64,000 nucleotides of DNA from Gimesia alba. GTDB taxonomy: Bacteria > Planctomycetota > Planctomycetia > Planctomycetales > Planctomycetaceae. This document shows positions 15,961 through 25,704 of the stretch, in pieces. The DNA lies in contig NZ_CP036269.1 of NCBI RefSeq assembly GCF_007744675.1, positions 1,193,501 to 1,257,500 on the forward strand, in the 5' to 3' direction. Made by a program: the position numbers and the translations under genes. The notes under the pieces were generated by a model. The model did no database searches. It was not told the DNA's origin and was given only the letters and a program-made list of their open reading frames with translations. Position 1 is the first letter of the stretch, and the number at the start of each line of letters is the position of its first letter.

Positions 15961-16830
15961 TTATTCCTCAATGAGTTGCAGCCAGGCTTCCGGCAGAAAT
16001 TCTGGGAGATCTGAGGCAATCATCGCAATTTCAGACATTTCCGCTGCGGCCAGATCTCCGGCGAATCCATGTATATAAGCGGCGAGTTGTGCGGCTTCGA
16101 AAGCCTGCATGCCCTGTCCGACCAGCGCCGTCAGGATTCCGGTCAGCACATCACCACTGCCGCCGGTCGCCATTCCGCTGTTGCCGGTAGGATTGATGGC
16201 AAGACGTGTGCCATCGGTGATCACGGTGTGCGCACCTTTCAATACGAGGATCACACCCTGTTCTTTTGCAAACGTTATTGCAAGGGTTTCGCGCTGCGCT
16301 TCGATTTTGGAGATCGGTTTGTTGATCAGCCGCGAGAATTCGCCGGGGTGCGGCGTTAGAATCCGCGGTCCTGCTGCGGTGGGAAGCGGTTTGTCTGAAC
16401 GCGCGAGGGCATTCAGGGCGTCGGCATCGACAATCAACGTTTGCTCGACTTCAGCAAACAGTTTGAGGGTTAACTTCCGGAACCATTTCTGTTGTCCGCA
16501 GCCGGGACCGATGGCGACGGCATCGAAGCTGGGAATTTGATCGAGTAACTGTGATTCGGATTCAGCAGTGAGTTGGGCATCCTGATCCAGCGTGAGCGGG
16601 ATTGTCAGATAACAGGGGTTCACAGTCGCTACAATGGATTGAATCGTTTCGGGAATTGCCAGAAAGACGAGTCCCGCACCGCTGCGCAGGGCTCCGGTTC
16701 CGGCGAGACAGGCGGCGCCACTCATTCCTGAACTGCCGGCGATGACCAGAACTTTTCCGAATGTCCCCTTGTGAGAATTTTCAGGACGCTGTGGTAGTGC
16801 GGGCAGGTCAGAAATTCGTTGAATATTCAT
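15961..16830 (-). CDS. nnrD: ADP-dependent NAD(P)H-hydrate dehydratase
   Basis: This 289-residue ribokinase-like enzyme repairs hydrated NAD(P)H. Diagnostic motifs are GTFGKVLVIAGSSGMSGAAC, GPGCG near residue 120, VDADALNAL, ILTPHPGEFSRL and NSGMATGGSGDVLTGI (nucleotide/metal site). It is the stand-alone dehydratase; the epimerase partner (NnrE), often fused, is not seen nearby. I chose ATG 16830 because AAAGAAG lies before it, while the earlier ATG 16860 has no ribosome site. It acts in the cytosol. It is followed by a hairpin shared with the converging C45 gene. Confidence 0.9.
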   Translation of the reverse strand: MNIQRISDLPALPQRPENSHKGTFGKVLVIAGSSGMSGAACLAGTGALRSGAGLVFLAIPETIQSIVATVNPCYLTIPLTLDQDAQLTAESESQLLDQIPSFDAVAIGPGCGQQKWFRKLTLKLFAEVEQTLIVDADALNALARSDKPLPTAAGPRILTPHPGEFSRLINKPISKIEAQRETLAITFAKEQGVILVLKGAHTVITDGTRLAINPTGNSGMATGGSGDVLTGILTALVGQGMQAFEAAQLAAYIHGFAGDLAAAEMSEIAMIASDLPEFLPEAWLQLIEE

Positions 16831-17239
16831 GACAAAACTTCTTTCAAATTCAAACAACATGAGTAAAATGTGACTTCATTTTGGCAAAGAACGCGGCGGC
16901 TTCAATGGCCGTTGGTTTAGTCGTTCGGTTTTTCTTACTTGTACTAAAGTATTGCATCAGATTCTTGGCGGTTAGTATAGGTTGACTGAGAAAAATGGGG
17001 TGGAGGGAATGAGTGGAACTTCCATTTATCCTGTTGAAACGATGACCCTTAAGACTCCCCGTCAGGGAAGAGTTCATTATACTTTGTTTGCCTTTTTAGA
17101 ATGAAATATATTTCATTATACTCACATCATCGCGTCTGCGCGTTCGATCAGGCAGTGGAACTCAAATAAGAATCAACCTCGGAAAGACTCTGGGGGATGA
17201 CAGAATTACATACATCGTAATTGATTGGATGGATCTTCA
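16831..17239. other. 409-base divergent intergenic region
   Basis: It separates nnrD (minus) and the glucan phosphorylase gene (plus). It is AT-rich between 16860 and 17120 and holds a perfect 18-base palindrome at 17100-17117. No gene is supported. Confidence 0.5.
17100..17117. promoter_or_regulatory. perfect palindrome upstream of glucan phosphorylase
   Basis: AATGAAATATATTTCATT reads the same on both strands. It lies 122 bases before ATG 17240 in an AT-rich stretch. The position and symmetry suit a dimeric repressor site, but no regulator is identified. Confidence 0.35.
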
Positions 17240-19393
17240 ATGGCTACAAAAAAAACTGTTTATGAAAAACTTTGTGACCTGGCCGGCAACCTGTGGTGGA
17301 GCTGGCAGCCGGATGTGACTCAGATTTTTCATCTGATTGATCCAGATAAATGGTCCGAACTGAATCATAACCCCGTGCTGCTCTTGAAAGAGTACTCGCC
17401 GGAGGAGTTGGATAAAAAATTAAGCAGCCTCAGTCTGCATTCGCGTGTGAATGTGGCCTACCGTCGTTGGCAGGAATACATGGAGCGTTCTGAAACCTGG
17501 GGTTCCACGAATGCCACGATCTTAGGGCATCGCTGTGCGGCTTATTTCTCAGCCGAGTTCGGGATTCATGAATCGCTGCATATTTATTCGGGCGGTCTGG
17601 GTGTGCTGGCGGGCGACCATCTGAAAAGTGCATCGGACCTGGGGTTGCCTCTGGTGGCCGTTGGTTTGTTTTACGGAGAGGGGTACTTCTCACAGCATAT
17701 TGATAAAGAGGGCTGGCAGCAGGAATCGTATACGGAAGCGAAAACCAAGAACCTGCCAATTACTCCCGCGTTGACCCCGGATGGAAAACCAGTTTCAATT
17801 TCTGTCTCGACGCGTTCGGGCGAAATCTTTGCCAAGGTGTGGCGGATTGATGTGGGCCGCGTGCACTTGTATCTGTTAGACACAGACGTTCCTGAAAACA
17901 GTGAAGAAGATCGTAATCTGACGGCCCGCTTATATGGCGGCGATCAACGGACGCGTATTCGACAGGAAATCATGCTGGGGATCGGCGGCGTTCGTGCACT
18001 GGAAGCGATTGGCATCGAACCGAGTGTGATTCATATGAATGAAGGTCACTCGGCGTTTGCTCCTCTGGAACGCGTTCGCAACCGGATGCATGAAGACGGA
18101 TTTTCATTTGACGATGCATTGCGGGATGTGGCGGCTGCCTGTGTCTTCACAACGCATACGCCAGTTCCCGCCGGTCACGACCGGTTTGATGCAGGGTTAT
18201 TGGAAGAACACGTCGGTCCGCTGGGCGATCAACTGGGGCTCGATCATCATGCATTGATGAGCCTGGGCCGCGTTGATCCGCAGAACGAAGGCGAATCGTT
18301 CTGTATGACGGTGCTCGCGTTCAAACTGAGTCGTCTGGCGAATGCGGTTTCGAACTTGCACGGTGTTGTCAGTCGGCGGATGTGGGCCTCGTTATGGCCT
18401 TGGCGCAGCGAAGAAGAAATTCCGATTGGCCACATCACCAACGGCGTGCATATGCCGACCTGGCTGGCAGCGCCGATGCGTGTGATTTATGACCGTGTGC
18501 TGCCGACGAAGTGGTATTATCGAACAGGGGAAGCTGATGTCTGGGCGGGGATTGAAGAAATTTCGCCCGGGGATCTCTGGGAAACGCACCAGGCATTGAA
18601 AAACCGGCTGATTCAGTTTTCGCGCGATCTGCTGGTGAAACAGGCACAACGCCGCGGGGCATCTGATACGGAAATCGGCCATTTATCAACGGCTTTGAAT
18701 CCGGATGCATTGCTGATTGGCTTTGCTAGACGGTTCGCACCTTATAAACGTGCAGACCTCGTGATGAAGGATATGGATACGTTCCTCAAAATTATCGAAG
18801 ACTCAGAACGGCCTGTGCAGTTCGTCTTTGCGGGTAAAGCACACCCGGCTGATGAACGCGGCAAGCAGATTATCCAGCGGATATTCAAACTGACGCAGGA
18901 GCCGCCGTTCCGCGGTAAGATCGTGTTGCTGGAAGATTACGATATCAACCTCGGGCGGCATCTGGTGCAGGGCGTTGATGTCTGGTTAAACAACCCACGT
19001 CGTCCGCTGGAAGCTTCCGGAACCAGTGGTCAGAAAGTGGTGTTGAACGGCGGGCTCAACTGTTCCATTCTGGACGGCTGGTGGGCGGAAGCCTTTGATG
19101 GCAGCAACGGGTTTGCCATTGGAGAAGGGCGGACGCACGTGAATCAGGAAATTCAGGATGACCGCGATGGTCTGAATCTGATGAAGGTACTCAAGGAAGA
19201 AGTCATTCCCTTGTATTATAAACGCAATGAAGACGATCTTCCTCTGGGATGGATCCACCGTATGAAACGCGCCATTCGTACTCTGGGTTGGCGGTTCAAC
19301 GCTGACCGGATGGTGATGGACTACGCAGAAAAGATGTATCTACCGGCAGCCGGTGGTTTATCCAGCCAGATTAAGGGAGACTCTTCTCTCTAA
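17240..19393 (+). CDS. glgP: alpha-glucan phosphorylase (GT35)
   Basis: The 717-residue enzyme releases glucose-1-phosphate from alpha-1,4-glucans. It belongs to the archaeal/Thermotoga-like group: the N-terminal DUF3417-type start [20 protein letters not shown], then [31 protein letters not shown], and [14 protein letters not shown]. The PLP-binding site is EASGTSGQK with Lys599 as the Schiff-base residue, followed by [20 protein letters not shown]. It is somewhat shorter than many members of the group. ATG 17240 is preferred to the TTG at 17225. A strong terminator follows at 19436. It works in glycogen breakdown in the cytosol. Confidence 0.92.
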   Translation: MATKKTVYEKLCDLAGNLWWSWQPDVTQIFHLIDPDKWSELNHNPVLLLKEYSPEELDKKLSSLSLHSRVNVAYRRWQEYMERSETWGSTNATILGHRCAAYFSAEFGIHESLHIYSGGLGVLAGDHLKSASDLGLPLVAVGLFYGEGYFSQHIDKEGWQQESYTEAKTKNLPITPALTPDGKPVSISVSTRSGEIFAKVWRIDVGRVHLYLLDTDVPENSEEDRNLTARLYGGDQRTRIRQEIMLGIGGVRALEAIGIEPSVIHMNEGHSAFAPLERVRNRMHEDGFSFDDALRDVAAACVFTTHTPVPAGHDRFDAGLLEEHVGPLGDQLGLDHHALMSLGRVDPQNEGESFCMTVLAFKLSRLANAVSNLHGVVSRRMWASLWPWRSEEEIPIGHITNGVHMPTWLAAPMRVIYDRVLPTKWYYRTGEADVWAGIEEISPGDLWETHQALKNRLIQFSRDLLVKQAQRRGASDTEIGHLSTALNPDALLIGFARRFAPYKRADLVMKDMDTFLKIIEDSERPVQFVFAGKAHPADERGKQIIQRIFKLTQEPPFRGKIVLLEDYDINLGRHLVQGVDVWLNNPRRPLEASGTSGQKVVLNGGLNCSILDGWWAEAFDGSNGFAIGEGRTHVNQEIQDDRDGLNLMKVLKEEVIPLYYKRNEDDLPLGWIHRMKRAIRTLGWRFNADRMVMDYAEKMYLPAAGGLSSQIKGDSSL

Positions 19394-19435
19394 GCATCGA
19401 GCCTCGGATTCAATCCAGCGGCTTATAATCATTAC

Positions 19436-19484
19436 AACGGTTACAGGAGAGGGAATCCCTCTCTTTCCTGTAACCGTTTTTTTT
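19436..19484 (+). terminator. strong Rho-independent terminator
   Basis: AACGGTTACAGGA pairs with TCCTGTAACCGTT, with further pairing inside, followed by eight T. It lies 43 bases after the glucan phosphorylase stop. Confidence 0.9.
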
Positions 19485-19755
19485 GTGTCAGTTCCTATTG
19501 TCAAGACGGAGTCTGTTTGCGGGCTGGTTTTCTGAAACTCTTGCTCAACATCGTCGGAATCCACGAGCTAACTTTTAAGTAGAAGTACTTACGAGAGTGT
19601 TCCCCGGCTCCTGAAATTTCCCGGAATTCGATCGGGTCGTAGGCCGATGTCGCAAGGCATTCAGCGCCTGATCTGCATTTGAGATCTGGGTGTGCGAGTT
19701 TTGTCGTGAGGGAACGCTTTACAGATAGCTCGATTCAGCAGAAGGCGTTTATCCA

Positions 19756-20628
19756 ATGAGTTCGATGGCAGCAGGACAGTCCAGTGTTCCGTATAAAGGT
19801 CAGATTCCTCCGGGAGAATTATCCGACCTGGTGAATGGTTATCTGGATGTGGAGCTTTGGCGGAATACCAGTTGGTTAACCCGTCTGGAATTGGAAGAGC
19901 CACGCGTCGATGTTCGCAATCTGTCGGAGCGAACCCGTTTTATGAAGCGGTCGCTCGACATTGTTGTCTCTTTCACAATGCTGATTTTGTTGTCTCCACT
20001 GCTCTTGTTTCTGGTCGTGCTGGTCAAACTCACCTCGCCCGGCCCTGCAATTTTCAAGCAGACCCGTGTCGGTTTGAATTTACGAAACAAAGCGAAAAGT
20101 GATCGCCGTCAGGAACAGATTGATTTACTGGAACTCGATCTGAGTTCTGATCGTCGCGTTTCCGGTTCGGATCGGCGTGATGAAACTGGCTACGGAATGC
20201 CGTTTACGTTATATAAGTTTCGTACGATGACGGTAGACGCCGAGAAAAACGGTGCCCAGTTTGCGGTGCAAGGTGATCCGCGCGTGACCCGTCTGGGACG
20301 CTTCATGCGGAAGACACGGCTGGATGAACTGCCGCAGTTGTGGAATGTGCTTAAAGGGGAAATGACGTTAGTCGGCCCTCGTCCCGAGCGCCCGGAGTTC
20401 ATTGAAGGATTGAGCAAAGAGATTCCCAACTACATCAATCGACTGGGGTTGAAGCCCGGTCTGACCGGCGTGGCGCAAATCGTGAATGGATACGATAACA
20501 ACATTGAAGGCTTTCGCAGAAAAGTCTCGCTCGATCTGATGTATTTGCAGAACTGCTGTTTCTGGAATGACATGAAGATCCTGTTCCGAACGATCCGCGT
20601 GATCCTGACCGGCAGCGGCGCACTATAA
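19756..20628 (+). CDS. polyprenyl-phosphate sugar-1-phosphate transferase
   Basis: This is a bacterial sugar transferase (PF02397 type) that loads the first sugar phosphate on undecaprenyl phosphate for exopolysaccharide. It has one membrane helix (about 70-95, SLDIVVSFTMLILLSPLLLF), then SPGPAIFKQTRVGLN, KFRTMTVDAEKNG starting at Lys154, TRLDELPQLWNVLKGEM, LVGPRPERPEFI and KPGLTGVAQI. The first 65 residues are a soluble extension. About 37 charged residues rich in Arg and Asp (about 112-148) are inserted between RVGLN and the usual PFxLYKFR. ATG 19756. The rest of the polysaccharide locus is not in the window. Confidence 0.88.
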   Translation: MSSMAAGQSSVPYKGQIPPGELSDLVNGYLDVELWRNTSWLTRLELEEPRVDVRNLSERTRFMKRSLDIVVSFTMLILLSPLLLFLVVLVKLTSPGPAIFKQTRVGLNLRNKAKSDRRQEQIDLLELDLSSDRRVSGSDRRDETGYGMPFTLYKFRTMTVDAEKNGAQFAVQGDPRVTRLGRFMRKTRLDELPQLWNVLKGEMTLVGPRPERPEFIEGLSKEIPNYINRLGLKPGLTGVAQIVNGYDNNIEGFRRKVSLDLMYLQNCCFWNDMKILFRTIRVILTGSGAL

Positions 20629-21084
20629 ATTTTGCGCAGGTGTGTCGTCAGCTTGAAGTGTGCCACTGATGCGATTCAGGAACCCGCCTATCTCTGGCCA
20701 GAAGAGAAACAGGAACGCGCCCAGTAGCATGCCGATCGTGTTTTGAATGGTTCTGTGCATCACCAGATGATAGGAAGTCAGTTGAAATCGATGTGATTCG
20801 ATTGTTGTTTCCAGTGGGCCGAGGATGGAAAAGACGATCAGTCCCATAGTCATACCAGTGAGCGCGAGGCAGAACGACGTTTGCTGTTTCCAGCTTCCCA
20901 CAATGGCCCCGAGCACCGCACCGCTATAATACAGAATATGGAACTGTGCCACCACGCCCTGATGAAGCACCATTCTGCCAGGAAGCGTCACAATTTTTTC
21001 TGAACTCATATGCAAGGCATACCACCAGCCCAGACCGGTGCCGATGAGTATGCAGAGATAGATCAAAGGTTTTGATTGGAACAT
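20623..21084 (-). CDS. four-helix membrane protein
   Basis: The 153-residue protein has four hydrophobic helices: LIYLCILIGTGLGWWYAL, ILYYSGAVLGAIVGSW, LALTGMTMGLIVFSIL and a last one, IGMLLGAFLFLFW. Loops are short, and the C-terminus is polar. ATG 21084 has AGAGGA upstream. Its 3' end overlaps the 3' end of the converging sugar transferase gene by six bases. I recognise no family. Confidence 0.65.
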   Translation of the reverse strand: MFQSKPLIYLCILIGTGLGWWYALHMSSEKIVTLPGRMVLHQGVVAQFHILYYSGAVLGAIVGSWKQQTSFCLALTGMTMGLIVFSILGPLETTIESHRFQLTSYHLVMHRTIQNTIGMLLGAFLFLFWPEIGGFLNRISGTLQADDTPAQNL

Positions 21085-21227
21085 TCATGTTCCTCTAATC
21101 AATTTTAAAGACAAAGAGTTGTGACCAGCATGCTGTAAAAGTCACTGTTCTAGATGGACTTCTGTTGGAGTAGAATCAATTACTTGGAAAAAACCTCTCA
21201 GAAACCAGAATAACCAACAGAAGGACA

Positions 21228-21893
21228 TTACAAAAAAAAGATACCTAGCCTTCGTTCCATTGCTTTACTAGCTAAGAGATAGTCATCAAAGGTAAAAATC
21301 GGCTGATTCTTTTTGTAGATCGCTATCAATTGATGATCGGAATAAGAAAATCGAACCACATCTCCCAGTTGAACTTGCTTCATATTTTTTCTGAACATTG
21401 AATTAACGAATAAGAATAAAGTCTGGTCACCGTTTTTCAAAATGATATCATAATCTTCATGGTCCAGAGAACTTACGATTCCGTCATGTAACTTAGGGAT
21501 TTCAATTTTTAAAATATTGGGAACAAAGAACTTTAATGATGCGAGCGTGAAAAGAGAAACAAAGAGAATAACTGATTGAATGAACGTCGATTTATTCGTG
21601 AAATTGATTCTACTGTTTTTAGCTTCTGATATTTCAGATTGTAGCTGAGGTCGTTTTTTTCTGGCAATTCGCGTTGCCTGAGAGAGAATATAAAGAATTG
21701 TTCCAATAGTAATTAATAGCAAAGTTTCTACTGGGACAGAAATTATTTCGCGTGAACCAAGCTCTAAAATTAATAATATGGCAAAGAGAAGGTTTGCTGA
21801 TAAAAGCAGTGTATTGTCACTTCGTTTAGGGTCGTGTTTAGTTATTTGCTCTCCAAAGAAAACGAGCCATTTTGACTTGAGCATTTTAAACAT
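21228..21893 (-). CDS. AT-rich orphan membrane protein
   Basis: The 221-residue product has three hydrophobic helices: LLLSANLLFAILLILEL (about 27-46), VETLLLITIGTILYIL (about 55-73) and FIQSVILFVSLFTLASL (about 103-122). A C-terminal soluble part of short strands follows (LHDGIVSSLDHEDYDIILKN, then VQLGDVVRFSYS) and may be an OB- or SH3-like fold. The gene is visibly more AT-rich than its neighbours and uses many AAA/TTT/ATT codons. No homologue is recognised. The start is ATG 21893, with ATG 21884 also possible. Confidence 0.6.
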   Translation of the reverse strand: MFKMLKSKWLVFFGEQITKHDPKRSDNTLLLSANLLFAILLILELGSREIISVPVETLLLITIGTILYILSQATRIARKKRPQLQSEISEAKNSRINFTNKSTFIQSVILFVSLFTLASLKFFVPNILKIEIPKLHDGIVSSLDHEDYDIILKNGDQTLFLFVNSMFRKNMKQVQLGDVVRFSYSDHQLIAIYKKNQPIFTFDDYLLASKAMERRLGIFFL

Positions 21894-22118
21894 AATAGAG
21901 ATGAATCGCTCTCAGAGTTTTTCACTGATTGTACACAGTTGATGCCCCAGTGCGGATTATTTTTTTCTACCACCGTGCTTTATGCGAAGAATTAATAGTG
22001 GTCATCAATTCTGTTTGCTTGCTTTGCGTGTGCGTTCCTGATAATCTTGAAGGCGTGGAGAGCGAGCCAACGAGATGTTTATTTACGGCGTCGATGAGAT
22101 TTGGCGCGAGGTTAATTG

Positions 22119-22781
22119 ATGTTTGTCTGGCTCGGTAATTTAAGGCGTTTCAGGGCACGCAGGCTGATCAGCTTGCTGGTGCTCGTCTCTTTTTGCGCCT
22201 CGTTTGTTCCGCTGCCGGTTGCCTCCCGTTCCCCGGACAAAAAAGACCAGAGTGTTGCTTACCCCTGTCAGAATCGTCCCTGTGGTTGTCAGTCTGCCGA
22301 AGCGTGCTGGAAGGGCTGTTGTTGTTTTACCAACCGGGAAAAGGTGGCCTGGGCTGAAGCAAATGGTGTTACTCCGCCGACTTACGTCATCGCAGCCGCT
22401 GCCAGAGAATCGGCCGATTCCGTCTGTAAAGCAGGCGGCTGTTGCTCAAAAACCAAGTCGGCCAAGGCAAGCCAGCTCATTCCAACGGCTGCTAAAACAA
22501 AGAGTTGCTGTTCTTCTTCTCATTCACATTCGGCGAATGTGCCTACGGTCAAAGCGGCTGAGGAAGAGAGTGAGATACAGTTTGTGATCGGCGTCTTCGT
22601 GCAGAAATGTCAGGGGCAGGGATTGTTCTGGAACAGTCTGCCTTGGGCGATTCTGCCAGAAGTTCAGGCCGGCCTGGTTCACGCTGATCCTGTTGTCTGG
22701 TCGCTGCCTGTTTCGCTGACTGCTCCTGCACGTGCGGTTGAGCCGCCCGAGCCACCTCCTCGTGTGCTGTCGGCTGTATAA
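22119..22781 (+). CDS. Cys-rich exported planctomycete protein
   Basis: An N-terminal Arg cluster and hydrophobic helix (RRLISLLVLVSFCASFVPL) act as a signal. They are followed by a conserved-looking Cys block: PCQNRPCGCQSAEACWKGCCC and FTNREKVAWAEANGVTPP. A second Cys group follows (CKAGGCCSKTKSAK, KSCCSSSHSHS), then a Pro-rich end. I know this CGCxSAxxCW...CCCF plan from other planctomycete genomes, where it lies near metal-efflux genes. A metal-binding or sensing role is inferred. ATG 22119 is used (the TTG at 22116 is adjacent). A GC-rich 285-base spacer separates it from a DUF1559 gene. Confidence 0.65.
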   Translation: MFVWLGNLRRFRARRLISLLVLVSFCASFVPLPVASRSPDKKDQSVAYPCQNRPCGCQSAEACWKGCCCFTNREKVAWAEANGVTPPTYVIAAAARESADSVCKAGGCCSKTKSAKASQLIPTAAKTKSCCSSSHSHSANVPTVKAAEEESEIQFVIGVFVQKCQGQGLFWNSLPWAILPEVQAGLVHADPVVWSLPVSLTAPARAVEPPEPPPRVLSAV

Positions 22782-23066
22782 GCGATAGCCTGAATTCGTC
22801 TCCACGCTTTGATTCCGGGGTGCTGCTGCGCACTGTGAATCAATCGGGCGGAAGGACGTGCGGCTTGTGCTGGTGCGCTTACGGCGGGACGCGGCTCGCT
22901 CTCCACAAGGCTGGTTACGGGCCTGCTGTGAGCGTGCTACCACCGGCCGCACAGACCTCCCGGATTCAGACGTTTTTAAAGCTTCTCATTCACTTCTGCG
23001 CGGAAGGTACGCGCGGTGAATTGAATAGAACCACACTATTTAATCTTTATCTTGCGAGGAAACTCC
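22782..23066. other. GC-rich spacer before DUF1559 gene
   Basis: This 285-base stretch has no supported gene: an 86-codon open frame across it is Cys/Arg-rich in an atypical way and overlaps the ribosome site of the next gene. It is unusually GC-rich from 22840 to 22970, unlike most gaps here. It may be a leader RNA or the remains of coding sequence. Confidence 0.35.
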
Positions 23067-24098
23067 ATGTTATTCCCTGAATTTGACCGGCGGCGTGCGC
23101 GCAGCGGGTTTACGTTAATTGAACTTTTAGTCGTCATCGCCATCATTGCGATTTTGATTGCCCTGTTGTTGCCCGCGGTTCAGCAGGCGCGGGAAGCAGC
23201 CCGGCGGGCACAGTGTAAAAATAATCTGAAACAGATTGGTCTGGCGATTCATAATTATGAAAGTGCATATCGTGTCTTTCCCGGTTTGTCTTCCGAGAGT
23301 GCCTATGGCTACTCGGTGCAGGCGCGGATTCTCCCGTTTGTGGATCAAGGCAACCTGCAAAATCTGATCGACTTTGATATCCCCCTAATGGTCGGTTCGG
23401 GAGGCAGTCAGTCGATGAATCCGGTTCATAATACGGTTGCAGGGCAGGTATTGCCGTTGTTTCTGTGTCCGAGTGAACCGGAGTCTCCCATTTTTCAAAA
23501 TGCGAATACGGGGAGCGGCGTCTTTGCCGGCACAAATTATGTCGTCTGCACGGGAGACGGGACCGGGACGAATTATGACACACGCGCGCGGACGAACGGA
23601 ATGTTCTTCTGGGGATCGGCCAGCCGCTTTCGGGATCTGACGGATGGTTCTTCGAATACATTGATTCTGTCAGAGTCGTTAATGGGGAACAAACTGGACG
23701 GCAGCGGTCTGGTGACTGATCCACAGCGGCAGATGGCCCGTTATCGGGGCGGCGGAATGGGGGCTGCCGGTGAAGGTTTCACAAGTGCGCCGGGACACAA
23801 TCCGGATATCGCAGCCGCGGCGAATGCGGCGGGCAATTATGACGGGCGTGGACGGAGTTCCTGGATCTGGGGCCGCGAGCACCTGACCTCGTTCAACACC
23901 TATATGACGCCGAACTCGGATGTGCCCGATGTGCATCGCAACGGGTTCGGCTGGTTTGCGCCACGGAGTATGCATATCGGCGGTGTGCATGTGGGTCTGG
24001 GAGATGCCTCGGTGCGGTTTGTGAGTGACAGCATCGATCTTACTCTCTGGCGGGCTCTCGGAACTAAAGGGGGCGGTGAAGTCATCGGCGAGTTTTAG
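23067..24098 (+). CDS. DUF1559 pseudopilin-like protein
   Basis: The N-terminus is a type IV prepilin leader: a short basic region, then [19 protein letters not shown] with the Gly-Phe cleavage site and Glu at +5. [20 protein letters not shown] and [10 protein letters not shown] follow, the DUF1559 hallmark greatly expanded in planctomycetes. The remainder is the beta-rich DUF1559 domain with [27 protein letters not shown], and the closing [23 protein letters not shown] 23067 has GCGAGGA at good spacing. Such proteins are thought to be surface-exposed, with functions largely unknown. A propeller protein gene follows after 73 bases. Confidence 0.93.
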   Translation: MLFPEFDRRRARSGFTLIELLVVIAIIAILIALLLPAVQQAREAARRAQCKNNLKQIGLAIHNYESAYRVFPGLSSESAYGYSVQARILPFVDQGNLQNLIDFDIPLMVGSGGSQSMNPVHNTVAGQVLPLFLCPSEPESPIFQNANTGSGVFAGTNYVVCTGDGTGTNYDTRARTNGMFFWGSASRFRDLTDGSSNTLILSESLMGNKLDGSGLVTDPQRQMARYRGGGMGAAGEGFTSAPGHNPDIAAAANAAGNYDGRGRSSWIWGREHLTSFNTYMTPNSDVPDVHRNGFGWFAPRSMHIGGVHVGLGDASVRFVSDSIDLTLWRALGTKGGGEVIGEF

Positions 24099-24171
24099 CA
24101 ACCGGCGTTGACCCTTCTGTTTCATTCAAAATAATAAAAATCGATTTCTAACGTTTCGAGGAGAAACTAAG

Positions 24172-25704
24172 ATGAATCAACGTGTATCAAATTCACGATT
24201 GGCAGGCTGGCGAAGCAGCCTGCTTTCAGCGGGGATTGTGCTGTTTACATTAGTGGCCTGTCTGGCAGGAGAACCATCAACCCAAAAATCAAACGTGCAG
24301 CGCTGGCCCGGTTTTCAAGGCGCGGGAGCGACAGCGTTGACTGCCGATTCTCTGCCGCTGACGTGGTCACCGACCAGGAACATCGCCTGGCAGACTGAGA
24401 TTCCCGGCAAAGGGCAATCGAGTCCGGTGATCTGGGGCGACCGGATCTTTGTGACGTCAATTGAAGGGGAGATGAAAAACGACTGTCATGTGGTGGCACT
24501 GGATCTGAAGCAGGGGAAATTACTCTGGGATTTTAAGACCGCCTCATCACAGCCGGTGCGCGGGAATTATTTTCAGAGTCGTTCGGCTCCGACTCCCGTT
24601 GTGGATGCGGAGCGCGTGTATGCGTTCTTCGAAACGGGGAATCTACTGGCGCTCGACCACGACGGCAAGCAGCTCTGGTCGCGTTCTTTGACGGAGGATT
24701 ACGGCGAATTTGAAGTCCGCATTGGTCTGGCTGCTTCACTGGTGCAGACAAAAGACACGGTGATTGTGCTGATTGATCATGAAGGACCCTCGTATCTTTT
24801 GGCCGTAGATAAGCAGACGGGAAAGACGAAATGGAAAACCGACCGCTTCAGCCGACAGAGTTATGCTTCACCTGCGCTATTGAAGATTGACCAGGCCGAT
24901 CAAATCGTCTGCAGTTCGAGCGGCAGCGTGGACGGCTATGATCCCTCTACGGGAAAACTGTTGTGGATGTACGAAGAGGTTGGCGGCAATCGGGCTTGCA
25001 CGCCGTTGTCTTTTGGTGATGGCAAGTTTTTAATCAGTGCGTCTCCCGGCATGCACGACGAGCGGCTGGCGGACGCGAAGAAATCGAATTTTGCGATGCA
25101 GGTCAAACGCGTCGGTGAGGAATTTCAACAGACGATTCTCTGGAAAACCAGTAAAGCCATGCCGACCTTTGGTTCGCCAATGGTGTATCAGGGGTTGGCG
25201 TACTGGGTGAATAAGGTGGGGGTCGTGTATTGTTTTGATGCGGAAACAGGCCAGCAGGTGTATGTCAAACGGCTGGGGCAGCCCTGCTGGGCGACGCCTT
25301 TGGGACTCGGTGATCGGATTTACTTTCCCGGCAAAGATGGCCTGACGACGGTGATTGCCGCCGGGCGAGAGTTTCGGATTCTGGCAGAAAACGAACTGAT
25401 TGATGGTGCGACCGAGGCGGGGGAAGCTGACCTGAAACGTCGGGCGGAAGCTGGAAAGCGACGAAGTACCGCGCAGCAATCCGGAAGCAGGACTGCTGGT
25501 GAAAACAGCGGCAATACCGGTGGACGGCCGCGAACACGCAATGGTTTGACCTTTGCCGATCCGGTACAATATGGGTATGCGGCGGTGAATGGTGCGCTGG
25601 TAATGCGCACGGGGAGCCGCTTGTATTGCATTCGTAAACTTCCTGTTGGGGATCAAAACCAGCAGGGAGAGAAAGTGACGACAACCGGAGGGGCTGCGCA
25701 ATGA
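24172..25704 (+). CDS. PQQ-like beta-propeller protein, exported
   Basis: A signal peptide with a hydrophobic core ending LVACLAG (residues about 15-33) precedes a 450-residue beta-propeller. Repeats of the PQQ_2 type are visible: GQSSPVIWGDRIFVTS, HVVALDLKQGKLLWDFKT, NLLALDHDGKQLWSR, LLAVDKQTGKTKWKT, SVDGYDPSTGKLLWMYEE. A disordered Lys/Arg/Ser/Gly-rich segment (about 425-460) interrupts the last blade. PQQ itself may not be bound, since no dehydrogenase motifs are seen. ATG 24172 has GGAG upstream. The stop overlaps the next start as ATGA, so it is translationally coupled to the haem protein. Confidence 0.88.
   Translation: MNQRVSNSRLAGWRSSLLSAGIVLFTLVACLAGEPSTQKSNVQRWPGFQGAGATALTADSLPLTWSPTRNIAWQTEIPGKGQSSPVIWGDRIFVTSIEGEMKNDCHVVALDLKQGKLLWDFKTASSQPVRGNYFQSRSAPTPVVDAERVYAFFETGNLLALDHDGKQLWSRSLTEDYGEFEVRIGLAASLVQTKDTVIVLIDHEGPSYLLAVDKQTGKTKWKTDRFSRQSYASPALLKIDQADQIVCSSSGSVDGYDPSTGKLLWMYEEVGGNRACTPLSFGDGKFLISASPGMHDERLADAKKSNFAMQVKRVGEEFQQTILWKTSKAMPTFGSPMVYQGLAYWVNKVGVVYCFDAETGQQVYVKRLGQPCWATPLGLGDRIYFPGKDGLTTVIAAGREFRILAENELIDGATEAGEADLKRRAEAGKRRSTAQQSGSRTAGENSGNTGGRPRTRNGLTFADPVQYGYAAVNGALVMRTGSRLYCIRKLPVGDQNQQGEKVTTTGGAAQ

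Noticed and set aside
22820..23080. An 86-codon plus-strand frame in the GC-rich spacer
   Set aside because: Its composition is atypical and it overlaps the start of the DUF1559 gene in another frame.
25030..25701. Several minus-strand frames of 100-223 codons under the propeller gene
   Set aside because: They are Arg/Ser/His-rich shadows of a well-supported propeller coding sequence.
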